A program made the translations under genes and the position numbers. From Gloeopeniophorella convolvens (Eukaryota; Basidiomycota; Agaricomycetes; Russulales): a stretch of 64,000 bases of DNA. Positions 11,001 to 21,796 of this stretch are shown here, one piece after another (positions within the stretch are counted from its first letter, which is position 1; each line of letters begins with the position of its first letter). The stretch spans positions 62,001 through 126,000 of the forward strand of contig WTXD01000003.1 of the NCBI GenBank assembly GCA_022496205.1. Reading direction: 5' to 3'. The notes under the pieces are model-generated. The model did not search any database. It had not been told where the DNA came from and saw nothing but the letters and a program-made list of their open reading frames with translations.

Positions 11001-11583
11001 GCGTGCACGACCCAATGCACACGTTCATCAAGATCCCTCGACCGGTAGACGTGACCGGTCCCCTGGAGTCTGAGTTCCCTATCATACCTGTCCTGTGCGC
11101 CTTTATCCTCTTCATGATATTGTAGTAGCTAAATTGATTCGCAGATACCGGGAGCCAGCTGGCCCTCCGCCGGCCTCCGTGAACGCATACGCAACGAAAG
11201 AACCTGCAGGTATGACCCCAAGCGCTGCTTACGCGCGCTCGCATCAGCTGACCCGTTCCCAGCGTATCTTCGCGATCTGACGCACGCATTCGCACTGTGC
11301 GATCGGCACATGGAACGCATCGTCGGCAAATGGTACCGCTGCGCGTTCTGTGCCAAGGACCTCTGCGCGCACTGCGAGGCGCTGGACTCGCACGACGACA
11401 CGCACGTCTTCCTCGTCTTCAAGGCGCCCGTCGATATGCAAGCGTTCAGGTGCGCAGTCCCGTGCTTCGTGCCATGTAATTGCTGCTGACGTATTCACAA
11501 ACAGGCATTTCGCAAACTTGGACAACCCGGATGCCAGTCCGCCAGTCCTGCATGGGCCAATCTACTATCCCCGCCATGACTAA
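8038..11583 (+). CDS. PB1 and multi-ZZ zinc-finger protein (Nbr1-like)
   Basis: Eleven exons keep one frame for 1006 residues: 8038-8187, 8237-9890, 9940-10051, 10108-10314, 10369-10519, 10572-10802, 10853-10915, 10973-11094, 11145-11209, 11263-11449, 11505-11583. Residues 20-120 form a PB1 domain (VVKCDYNSRTNKLSFES ... SFVIRWTDDDGE). A Ser-rich disordered region of about 250 residues follows, then an array of ZZ-type fingers: CSACGRNLDSHKYICTTCG split from GYELCSMC; CSACRASLSGSRYKCGIC ending in an HNIHPIH segment; CYNCKQDIVGARYRCVDC; CNSCNQPIVGARYQCLTC; and CDRHMERIVGKWYRCAFC. PB1 plus ZZ is the plan of p62/NBR1 receptors in selective autophagy. I see no FW domain and no UBA domain, so the function is inferred. 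A LIR-like FTLV lies at 9674-9685. Confidence 0.88.
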
Positions 11584-11728
11584 GTTCTTAGATGTATGAG
11601 CCCGCGCTCTTCCCCTCTCTGCTCTCCGATGTCTTAACTGTAGCTTTATGTACGCACTGTGCTTTCATGGGTAGGATTTAAGGATAGAAACAATCTACTA
11701 GTAATACAACGTACGCGCCACATGTTCA

Positions 11729-12334
11729 CTAGCCCTTCTTGAAGCCTGCAAGATGCTTCGGTCAGCGGTGCACACCACACGAGGTTAGCCATGACAACTC
11801 ACCGAGACGGCGCCGCTCGTAGAATAAGTCTGTACGGCTCGCGCCCAAGTTGACGATCTTTGGACAGCCATCGCGGTCTTTCTCGAGGCGCGTGCACTCG
11901 GCGCAGTAGTACGCGTCCGAAATTCCTGCAAAACGTGTCAGAGAGCACGGACGGGAAGGAACGAATGGAGGAGGGCACACCTGGGGAACCGCAGATAATG
12001 CACCGTCCGCCATACGTGCCGAAGTTGCATTCGTCGCAGATCCTCACGAGCGTCTCTGGGCGGACGTATGAGTCGCATACGGGGCTGCGCACGCCTGCAT
12101 GTTAGCACGGCTCCAGGCTCAATAAAATGATCGTTCTTACCATTTTCCGTCGCATTTCTCACAGAGGCGGCCGATGGCTACGGGGAAGTGGGTCAGCACG
12201 ACGCCATCCGGCGTGTAGGTGAGATGCTTGCCTATGCCGGGCTGGCGCCTGCACATAATCAAATCTGCAGGCAGATGTCAGATAGAGCTGGGAGATTTGA
12301 GGACTGAGGACGTACCGGGATGGTGCTTGGACAT
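11729..12334 (-). CDS. RDS3: splicing factor Rds3/PHF5A (SF3b subunit)
   Basis: PHD-finger-like zinc protein of the U2 snRNP SF3b complex, which helps to recognise the branch point. Exons 12334-12316, 12264-12232, 12177-12141, 12084-11981, 11925-11803 and 11745-11729 give exactly 110 residues, the usual family length. The protein begins [16 protein letters not shown] and carries [57 protein letters not shown] and [14 protein letters not shown]. The family's conserved zinc-binding cysteines are visible. The intron at 12231-12178 has a GC donor (ATAG then GCAAGC); removing it restores the conserved PGIAIGRLC junction. Five introns in 606 bases is dense even here. The gene is convergent with the PB1-ZZ gene (145-base gap). 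Confidence 0.95.
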
Positions 12335-12678
12335 GGTGGCAGTACTGGTGGTGGTCGCGGTATGAGTGAGCTCGGTTCCGGGCGCTGACAGTCCTCGCGC
12401 TCTCGTGCCGTTGAAGACATGCTGACTCATCGTTCTCCTAAACCTCCAGAAACGCCTAGAGTCGCCCCGAGGCGCATTTTCCCGCCCTTGGTAAGGTATG
12501 GTCATGGATATTTCGTAGCGAAGTCCATGCAATGCATATATACGTTCTGTGCGAGAAAGGATAGAGAATATAGAACAGGAAATGAAAGCAAATGTTCTAA
12601 TGGACAAGGCTGAGCCGTACAACGATAGCAATCTACCGTACACTTTCGACATAACTTTCCGCGTGTGTCTACCCATCG
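12335..12678. other. intergenic, upstream of Rds3
   Basis: About 340 bases between the Rds3 start and the HECT ligase stop, both on the minus strand. No gene is seen. The Rds3 promoter is expected here. Confidence 0.5.
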
Positions 12679-15600
12679 CTATGACAGGTGGAAGCTCCCC
12701 ACACCCTCCTTCATAGCTGTTTGCAGTTTCTCCAACATCACCTCCTTTGAGCTATACTCCGGCAACTTGAGGTAGTTGACGCAAGTCATCACGCTGGGCA
12801 GATAGTCGTCTGCCTTGAGCGGCGCTTCGTGTGGCTTGCGCACCACGGTCAACGGCGGATTCAGTCCACGGAAGCCTGAATGTAGTGTGAGCGGGTCTGA
12901 GTCGCAAAGTGCCGGCGGCGGAAGCCTCACCTCCAATTGGGAGCTTCGGACTTCCAGACAGGAACTGGAGGTATTGTCTGCGTGTTGGCTGGTCGAACTC
13001 GGACATGATTTCCACCAGGCTGCGGATCGTCCGGCTTTCAACATTGAACCCGTGATCCGCCTTGATGGCCTCGTTTAGAGCTAGGCGCATATCAGCGTCT
13101 ATGAACTCTTCAGACGGATGTAAAACTTACTCTCTGTTGACCAGTCCTCCTCGGCATTGCCGAAGAGCATCACCAGCTCGTCCAGCGCAAACGCTTGAAG
13201 GTCGGTGATTGGGAACACCTTCGAAAAGCCTTCCCGGAACGCCTTGACTTGCAACTTCGCACCCTGGCCAATGATGGCGTCGATGACCTCCGCGATATAC
13301 TCCTCGACATTCTCCGAGGTCACGGCGATGTTCTTGCCGTTTGGCTAAAAGAAGGAGGATCAGAAATGCGACGTGGCACAATGGTAGGAGAGCGTACTCT
13401 GAGCTCGATGTCGTATCCAGGAATTGTGAAGTCTAGTGCCAAGTCCTCGACGTTGACCTTTTCCTTCAGTAACTTCTGCAGCTGTGCAATGTGAGTCAAG
13501 AGCAGATAATAACGCATGACAAAGGCCGACCTTGTCGAGCGGGCCCGTCGGCAACGCAAGCGACCTGAGCTTCTCTAACGACTTCGCCAGCTCTTCGTCC
13601 ACAAGCTTGCCCCACGAGTCAGTATTGATTACCGTCTACACAGGACAGGAGCTCACCTTGAGCGAATCGATTGTGAGCGGGACGTCCTCCCCGAGCGCGA
13701 GCTTGAGGAACACCTTGTTAAACGACATGTCGATGATGCGCGAGTCCAGCATCGCCTTGGCCACAAATTGCCCAATGACGCGGATGATGTGCGTGCGCTT
13801 CTGCCCTCCGTCGTTCGCGATGTCCTCCGCGCTGATCGGCGCGGGGAACAGCCCCCGCGGGTGGTGCACATATGCGCCGGGGTGCAGCAGGTCGTCGTCG
13901 CGCCAGATCTTGAGGTCCCGGCGCGCGAACTCGCGTGACACGAGCGCGTAGAATTCGAGCGTCGGTCCAAGGCCCGTGCCGACCTCCTCGAAGTACTCGA
14001 CCTCGAGGATCGACGACGACGAGCCATACAGCTCAAACACCTTCATCGCGCTCTCGAGGATGTGCTTGCGCGAGATGCGCACCTTCTGGCGCTGCAGCCG
14101 CCCGAGGAAGCCGACGCCATCATCCCGCCGCGAGCTGTCTTGCGACCGGCTCTGCTGGCTTTGCCACTTGAGGATAAGGCGGGCATAGCCGAACGATGTC
14201 GATTGCAGGAAGTTGTACCGCGTCGCGAAGGGGAACAGGAACGGGAAGTGCTGAGGAAGGTCGAGAGCCCAATCGGGCAAACATTGGCTGTGGAAGGGCC
14301 GCACTGTCAGCGGGTATTGAAATAACGAAAAGGCATAGGAACGAACCTGGCAACGATCATCGGCTCTTCCAGTTGACGTGTTAGCTTGGCCGAAAGCTTG
14401 TTGTTCACGAATGCCGACTCGGGTAGGCTGCGATTCGAATGATGCGGCCGCTCGGATTCGACAATGTTCAACTTGTGCAGGACGCGGAGCAGGCGCAGGA
14501 TCTTCGCGTGCGGAGCGTCTTCCGGGAGCGAGGATAGCGATGGAGTGGGCGAACGGCTCCGCGACACGGGCTCCGAACCCTCACCGCTGCCGCCGGCAGG
14601 ACCTGGCACTTTCTTGAACTTGATCGTGTACACCCCTTGCCACAGCAGATGCGGCGGCAGCGTCGAGGTTGAACCTGACTTCTTCTTGCGGAGCTCGTGC
14701 TGGTGGATCGCGCCATAGATCGTGAGGTCTAGCGGGAGTGTGTGATCGTCCATCGAGAACTCGAGGTGCCAGTCGGTCGGCTTCGCCTTGAGCGCGGATG
14801 CGTAAGAGCTCTTGTTTGATGGCCAGCCGCGCGGTGTGGACACTTTTGAGCCACTCGGCGCGGCTGAGGGCGTGCCCACCCGTGTCCCTTCAGGGGTCTG
14901 TGCTTCGACCTTGGAGCCATCTGTTTACCGTGGTTCAGTGTAAAGCCAAAAGGAAGGCGCGCAACAAGACGGACCATCATTGACAGAGAGATTGACCGTC
15001 TTTTCAGGCGGCGCACTTTCGGGGTCTATATCCTCGTCAAACACCTGTGCGTATTTCAGTCAGTTCGGATAGGCAGCCCGATCAACAGAACGGCATACCT
15101 CGGCCTCCACGTCCTCGTCGTCGGTAAAGTCTGCCGCATACACTCCGCCATCGCCATACGCATCCTCCCCAGCCGCCGACGCCGGTGGCTCTGCACTTGT
15201 GCTCGATGGCGCAGGCGGTGGGTTAGACGAACCCGCATCTTCCCCAGCCGGCGCCTCCACCTCCACTTCTGTGGGCGCCTCTCCCGCAGCGGCGGCCTTA
15301 GCGCTCAACCGCTGACTGCGGCGGCGCTCGACGGTGGCGGACGGGCCCGCGGACGTGCTCGCCTCGGCTTGCTCGGGTGGCTTGACGCCTGCGAGCGCGG
15401 CGAGCATGCCGCTGAGGCGCGAGCTACCGAACATGAGCCCCGAGACGCGCGGGCGGAGGTAGTCGTGCAGTGCCTGGAACGTCGCGATCGCGTGGATCGA
15501 AACGACGATATTGTTGAAGCTCTTCGGAATGTCCGAGCCCTCCGCGGCAACGAGCCGCAGACGCAGCTGGCGCGCGAGAAGCGATGGCGAACTGCTCCGC

Positions 15601-18600
15601 TTGGAGTCTGTCATGGCCATGACGTGAGTATATGCGCGGAGTGCGGTGTGGGGGCTGCTCACCGTCCATGCCCTGTGTGACGGTGACGACATCGAACGAC
15701 TCCATCCTGGTCAAACTCTCTTGCAGCTTCTTCACGAAGATAGAGAATGGCGTCTGCGATCCTGAGAGTGCCTTGGACTTGCGCGCCGTGAACGCATCGA
15801 GCAGTAGCTCCTGGCGCCGCTCAATGGTGACTGCCACAAACCACGCTCAGCAACCACGACCTGAGATATAATAAATTATGAGACACTCACTGTTCCGGCC
15901 CTTGTCCGTCGCGAACTGCAGCAACCCATCGATAACGCCGCTCTGTAGCAGCTCGAAGCTTGACACGGATGTATGCGCGGATGCAAAGAGCGTCGCGAGC
16001 TCCTTGAGTGCGTTGCCTGCCTCCTTCTCGCTCGCGCGCACATCTGTGACGCGCTCGACGAGCCGGCGCAACGTCGCAAAGACGTGGTCTGCATCGGCGC
16101 TCTCCTTGCCCGTGAGGAACCGGAAGCGGACGACGCGCGCACGCAGTGTTACTGCGTCTTCGGGCTCGAGCGACAGCGACGTAAGCTTCTTGAAGCCGGG
16201 CATGCCCGCCGCTATCGCCGCCGATACGGAGACGGGCGGCGGGGGTGGCGGGAGCTCCGGTGCAGACGACGCGTCCGAGAGGTCCTTGTCCTTGTCCTTG
16301 TCTTTGTCGGCCGCGCTCTTGCTCTTCGACACTATGAGTGCGCGGCCAGCGAGCAACTCCACCTCGTGGAAGACGCCCTCGCGCCGGAAGGCCGGCCGGT
16401 ACTCCTCCGGGATCTTGGCGAGAAGGAGCTCGACGAGCTGCAAGGCACCAATGACGAGCGTCGGATGGTCCTTAGATGATAAAATGCTCGAGGCGAAGCT
16501 CGCAATGGGCACAGACTACCAACCGGTGCTTAGCAGTGCCACAACTCGATAGCTGCTGGCTTTGCACTCACCGTCAGAACGCGCTTGATTTCATCAGCTT
16601 CTAGATAGCTGATGGCCTTCAGGAGCCCCGTGAGCGTCTTGATTCTGACCGTCGTGATCACGCTGGCCGCATAGACGTCCACCAAGATCGGCACGATCAG
16701 CTGCATGAAGCGGCTCACGACTACGGGCTTCCCGCGCAGCATCTCAGTCCGGTCAGGGGGTGCCTCGCGGGGCGCGGCCGGTGGCTCATCGCCCTCGTGG
16801 GGGCTGTCGACAGGCGTTGGCGTCGCAGCTTCCGATGCAGGTGCTGGCGTCGCGGTCGCCGAGGATGACGGCGTTGGTGCACCGATTAGCGCAGCATGCA
16901 GCTGCGCCTGTTGTGCCTGGCGCGCTGCGGCGCGCTCCACCTTTGCCTTCGCCTTGATCATCCGTGAGAGCGCCTTCTCGGTGTAGGTCTTGTGATCGTA
17001 CACGCCATCTGAAACGCGTGTGAGTGAGCACGGAGAGCCGGAAGATATCGGCTCAATGCACCTTTCGGCAGGGGTGGGAGGAGCTCGGCGATGAGGCTTA
17101 GCGCCTCCTCGACTTGGTCCTTTGGTCGGTGCGCGAGGTTCTGCATGACGGTCATGTCGGCAAGTCCTCCGCCGAGACCCTGTCCACCCGAGGCATTGCC
17201 TTGCTCCTCGCTTTCCGGGTGAGAAGATGGCAGGACCCCTGTCAAGATCTGGTACAGAGTGTCGACAATGCCTGCCTCCAGTAGCACGAGTGTGATATTC
17301 GGGCTTGCGCGCGCGGAAGTGGCCAATGCACGCAGCAGCTGCGTGAAAGTGTTGGCCGCGATTAGAGGTGATCCACCAGCAGGTAATAGCAGCACGTTGA
17401 TGGCTGTGATGAGTTCAGCGTCGACCAGGATCTCGAGGTTCTCTGGAGATGAGCGGTAGTACGAGTCGATAACCCGGATGACGCAGAGGCAAGCAAATTC
17501 GACGAGGCGCTGATCTGAATAGCCGAGACAGTTGCGGATGATAGGCCACACGCCACGGATCATCTGAAAGTGTTCTGGCGGTACGCCGCGGCAGCAATTT
17601 GAGGCCGCCTGTAAGGCTGTGCGCTGCACCGCAATTGAGAAGAAATCGAGGTAATTGAGCAGCGCAGCAAGCCCATTCTCGCGAACGATGGAGCTTGGGA
17701 ACTCCTCGGAAATCTTCTCGAGGGTCTGTGGGGTAACCTGTGAGAAAATGACAGGATCAGATGATGCAAGGGGCACTTACGCTCAGCGTCTGTTCTGCTA
17801 AATCGATGTACGAGATCTCGATAAGCTTGCTGCAGAGGACGGGGATGGCGCCATGATAGACCACAGTGTGGGCGACGCCAGGAAGTGCCTCCATGAGATT
17901 CGCCAGACAGCGAGCAGCGAGCACCTGGGCCTCTAAGTTTTCGTCGCCCTGATATTGCCCGCCTCCACTGAGAGCGAGCACAGCAGCAAGCTGTGCGTCC
18001 TCGTCCTGTTCGTGACTTTCATCATCATCGCCGTCATCATCATCGTCGGCAGTATTGCCGGTGCCACCAAGAATCTTGACGAGTTCGCGCACAAAGGCAT
18101 CGACCTGGAAAGAGCCTGCGAGAGTGTCCTCTGTGCTGATGCTGAGCAATTCGCTGAGCTCTTGTAACGTGACTAGCCGCGTAGTCGGGTCCGCGCTCGC
18201 CTTGATGTTGGTGAGCATTGTCTTGAGACGCGAGTTGAGCCCAGACATGTATGAGCCCAGCTGGCGGTAGTCCGCGAAGATGGCCATGGCTGCGCTCTCA
18301 TCGAGGCCTGCGAAGCCACGCGGTAGCCCACTAGGCAGACCGCCGGGATTGTCGTCGCCGGCGTCGCCCGCGCCTGCGTGCTCGTTCTCGTCCTCGTCCT
18401 CGCCCTCATCATGATCGTCATGCGCACCGTCCATCTGATCGTCGTGGTCCGACGCCTCGTGCTTGTACTCGACATCCATCATCTCGACGTCCTCATCCTC
18501 AAGGCGTGAGGGACCCGGTGCTGCGATCGCCTTGCTCTTGACGGCGGCACCCTTGCCCTTCGCTGAAGTGCTTTGTCTGCGGATTAGCAAAGCACGAGTC

Positions 18601-19266
18601 AGCGGGCGGTAGGCAGAAAGAGAGGCCGGCACTGAAACGTTACCTCGACTTTTTCGGCATGTCGTTGGTAGTGTCTGGGCGGGAACGGAGTGCGTAGGCG
18701 GAAGTGGTGGTGCGGGGGCGCTTAGAGGAGCCTGCAGGGGCACTGGCGGGGGCGGGTTCTTCTTCAGAGGCGGGTTCCGGGGCAGCACGTTTCTTGCCCT
18801 TGGTGTCACGGGCGGGTTCGTTGATGGTGAGGGCGGAGGTTGTAGCGGGGTAGGTCGCGCGGCGGACTCTGCAGGGGTGATGCGGTGAGGCGCTATGGTC
18901 AGATGGGGCTTCGAGGGGGATCACGCACTTCTTGCTCGCACGGGTGGTGTGCTGCTCTTCTGGTATTTCCTGGGACTTGCCCTTGCCTTTGGTGTCGCGG
19001 GACCGCTTGGAGGAAGAGAGCTGGTTGGTAGAGCGGGTTTGGCGGGAAGAGGGTTCTGCGGGCGCTGACGTCGTCTGATCTAGGGAGTCGTTGTCTTTGG
19101 CCACCTTCTGTTTGGCTGCCTTGGCACGCGTTGCTGATCTGAGGGTTCGGGAGGAGTCTGAGGCAGTGGCGGGTGGGTGCGAGGGTTGTGCAGAAGAAGA
19201 ATGATCAGTGGACTGGGGGAGGCTGACAGAGATGGCTTGTTGGGAGTGAGTTTGTGATAAGTCCAT
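12679..19266 (-). CDS. UFD4: HECT E3 ubiquitin ligase, Ufd4/TRIP12 type
   Basis: Very large ligase, roughly 1,900 residues over about a dozen introns; examples are 18643-18577, 17780-17738, 17061-17009, 16571-16516 and 15890-15831. The N-terminal 250 residues are Ser/Lys/Pro-rich and disordered, with acidic runs ([19 protein letters not shown]). An armadillo-like region then starts near residue 290 ([28 protein letters not shown]) and runs through [22 protein letters not shown]. The C-terminal third is [26 protein letters not shown], then AEEDW, then [15 protein letters not shown] and the catalytic Cys in [18 protein letters not shown] (codon 12783-12781). It is expected to act in N-degron or ubiquitin-fusion degradation. 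A lysine/aspartate micro-repeat (KDKDKDKD) lies near 16300. Confidence 0.93.
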
Positions 19267-19503
19267 TTAGAGGCGGCTGCCAGCCATTGGGTTTTGACCA
19301 AAGTCCTGCAATTAACAACGTGTATGAGGAAGTCGGGGCCAGACGTTGTTGTTGTACGGAGAGAAAGAGAGCAGGACTCGAGCGTGAATATAAGAAAGGA
19401 AGGGTCCAGGGTGGCTGCCAATCTCCGCTCGTGGCGCGCCTCGTCCAGCCGACCGACTCGACTCGTCCCTCTTCAATCTCGCTCCCGTCTCTTGGACCGT
19501 CTA

Positions 19504-21301
19504 CTACTGGACCAGTGACTCCCCCAGCACCTCCTCCACGCTCGCTACGAATATATCCCCAATCCGTTCCACCTCTGTCCGCGTGACGTTGTATGCCGGC
19601 GCAAATATTATGTGGTCTCCCGCTGTGCCTTCCAGATTCGCGCCCCCCACCATCCCCATCACAATCAGTCCCTTCTCCAAGCACCGCGACTGCACGAGTA
19701 TCGCGAACCGGCCGCCCTTGAAGTCTAGCTTTTGACCCTCGGGACCGGTAAAGTCAAACTCGACTGCCCAGAACGACCCTCCACCTCGTACGTCAAACGT
19801 TACCGGCGCCGCAAGTGCGTTGGACGATTGCAGGCGCTCCCGAAGAAGCTGCGCCAAGTATTCACCCGTCTGACGCCCGTTTTCGAGAAGGTTCTCAGCC
19901 GCGATCACCTTCTGCACCGCGAGCGATGCCGCGCACGACAGCGGATGTGCCTGCATCCAGTCAGACAACGCAAATGCGGCAATTAGCTGGCTGTACGCGC
20001 CATGTACGTGTGACCGTGCTTCCAGAAACCGTTCTTGTCCCGGATGCCATCTGCAACCTGTTTGGACATAAGGATGGCACCGATGGAGGCGTATCTATGC
20101 TGCAATCAGAACAACGAGGAGGCAATGCGGCCAGAAATTACATACCCTCCACCGAGGCCTTTCGCTACCGCCTGGATGTCTGGAGCCTCGTTGTCACCGA
20201 AGCTTTCCCAAGCATGAGTGGTGCCCATGCCTGCAATGCCATCAATCAATACAAGTCGCAAGGCAACGCCTATGACTCACGGCCCATCCCACTCATGACT
20301 TCATCAAGTATAAACAAGGCGCCGTACTTCCTGCATACGGATTTCATCGCCTTGAAGTAGCCTTTCGGCGCAGGCAGCGCCCCAGTAGTTGCGCCGACGA
20401 CGGTTTCCGCCACAACTGGGTGATTGTCAGCCCGCTGCATGTCAGACAAGGTTCTGGGACCCACAGCCTATCACGGTGTCTGGCCCTAGCTCAAGAAATT
20501 TATCCTCGAGTTCTTGACGGAGCCTTTCTACGTACTGCTCTTCAGACTCATCGGCCTTCTGGAAGCGCTTGGCGTAGGCAGGGGATACTTTGTGGAAGTT
20601 CTCCTGAGGGAGGATAGCCTCATACGGTGCACGACGCGAGGGGTGTCCAGACAAGGCCAAAGTAGCCACCGTGTTCCCGTGATAGGAGAGATCCCTGGAG
20701 ATAAAGTTCTTGCGCTGTGGCTGCTTTTGCTCGTACCAGTACTACAAGTGGAAGCTATGTCAAGTATCATTCCTGTGCATCCAGCGGATTGCGGACCTGG
20801 CGAGCCAACTTGATCACTCCTTCCATAGCCTCGGAGCCTAAACAGCAATGAGCGTTCCATATCCTGTCAAACATGCGTCGAACGTGCGCACCGCCGGCGA
20901 AGAACCCGCACAGGTCGAAGGCGCCCTTGCCTGAGTCAATGAGGACCTTTGCGAGCTCCTCTGCGGGCTCATTCGACAGTTGCATATTGTAGACATCTGC
21001 GCGCGGAGAAATTCGTTAGTGTCGAGCGCCCGCGTCCCGGGCGAGATCACGACGCACACGAGAGCTTGTCGACTTGTTCCTTTAGGGCCTCCACCACAGC
21101 CGGATGGCCGTTGCCGATGCACGCGACAGCCGCGCCGCCAACTCCATCGATAACCTCGCGGCCGTCCTCGAGCGTGATGTAGATCCCCTGAGCCTTCATG
21201 GCGACCGGCGGCCGCCAGGGCGTGCGGTGCAAGATCGCGGTGGGGCGCAGGCCGTTTCGGGTGGCGGACCCGTTGGCGTGAGGCGCATCCAAGGACGACA
21301 T
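19504..21301 (-). CDS. class III PLP-dependent aminotransferase
   Basis: Omega-aminotransferase fold protein of about 480 residues. It starts MSSLDAPHANGSATRNG. Recognisable blocks are GVGGAAVACIGNGHP, SYVYNMQLSNEPAEELA, FFAGGSEAMEGVIKLARQ, SRDLSYHGNTVATLALSGH, the PLP-contact segment ALFILDEVMSGMGR and the Schiff-base lysine region AVAKGLGGGYASIGA. The C-terminal domain contains FDVRGGGSFWAVEFDF and FAPAYNVTRTEVERIGD. The exact substrate cannot be read from sequence; the closest general type is the uncharacterised acetylornithine/GABA-transaminase-like group. One intron (20000-19951) fits only as a GC-AG intron that joins HTYM to AHPLSC. It is divergent from PSO2 and follows the HECT gene promoter by about 240 bases. 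Confidence 0.85.
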
Positions 21302-21796
21302 ACTGGTGCGGTGCTTGCAGAGATCAGGCGGCGGCGCGCCTGATAAATAGCGATGCGGAATCGATCATCTTGCGCGATAGCGCTTTATTCTGGCTCAGAG
21401 TCTAGAAGGTCAGCGGGGCTGCTGGCGCGCTGGTTCGGGCCACTGGTGGGGTGCGTGGTACCCGTTGCGCATCGATAGAGGGCTCCGTGTACGTACCATG
21501 TCCCGCGCAGATGTCGAGCGACGGCCGAACAATCGCGAGCGAGTCGTCCGACGCGGGGCAGGATTTGATTGGGATTTTAATTTTGAGCCTACTCCTCGGG
21601 CCGGCAGGTTGGCGCGCGGCAGAGTAACTCAGCCGGAGCCGCCCGCGACGGCCAAGTCACCGCGCGACTCCTTTATTCCTGACCGACCTCTGAACACCGT
21701 GTTCAACGCGCGACGCTCTGCCCACAGACGCGTCTGGCCGCGCCTACATTGCAATCTAACTTATATATTCTCGAGGACGATCTCTTGGACTAGTAT
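21302..21796. other. divergent promoter region, aminotransferase and PSO2
   Basis: About 495 bases between divergent starts. A TATA-like ATATAT run around 21761-21769 is about 30 bases upstream of the PSO2 ATG. No gene is seen. Confidence 0.45.

Noticed and set aside
13636..14325. Plus-strand and alternate-frame reading over the HECT domain
   Set aside because: Minus-strand HECT motifs are unambiguous; the other frames are Ser/Arg- or Ala-rich shadows.
16270..16320. Hexanucleotide-like repeat in the HECT gene
   Set aside because: It simply encodes a short Lys-Asp run in a disordered linker; not a separate repeat element.
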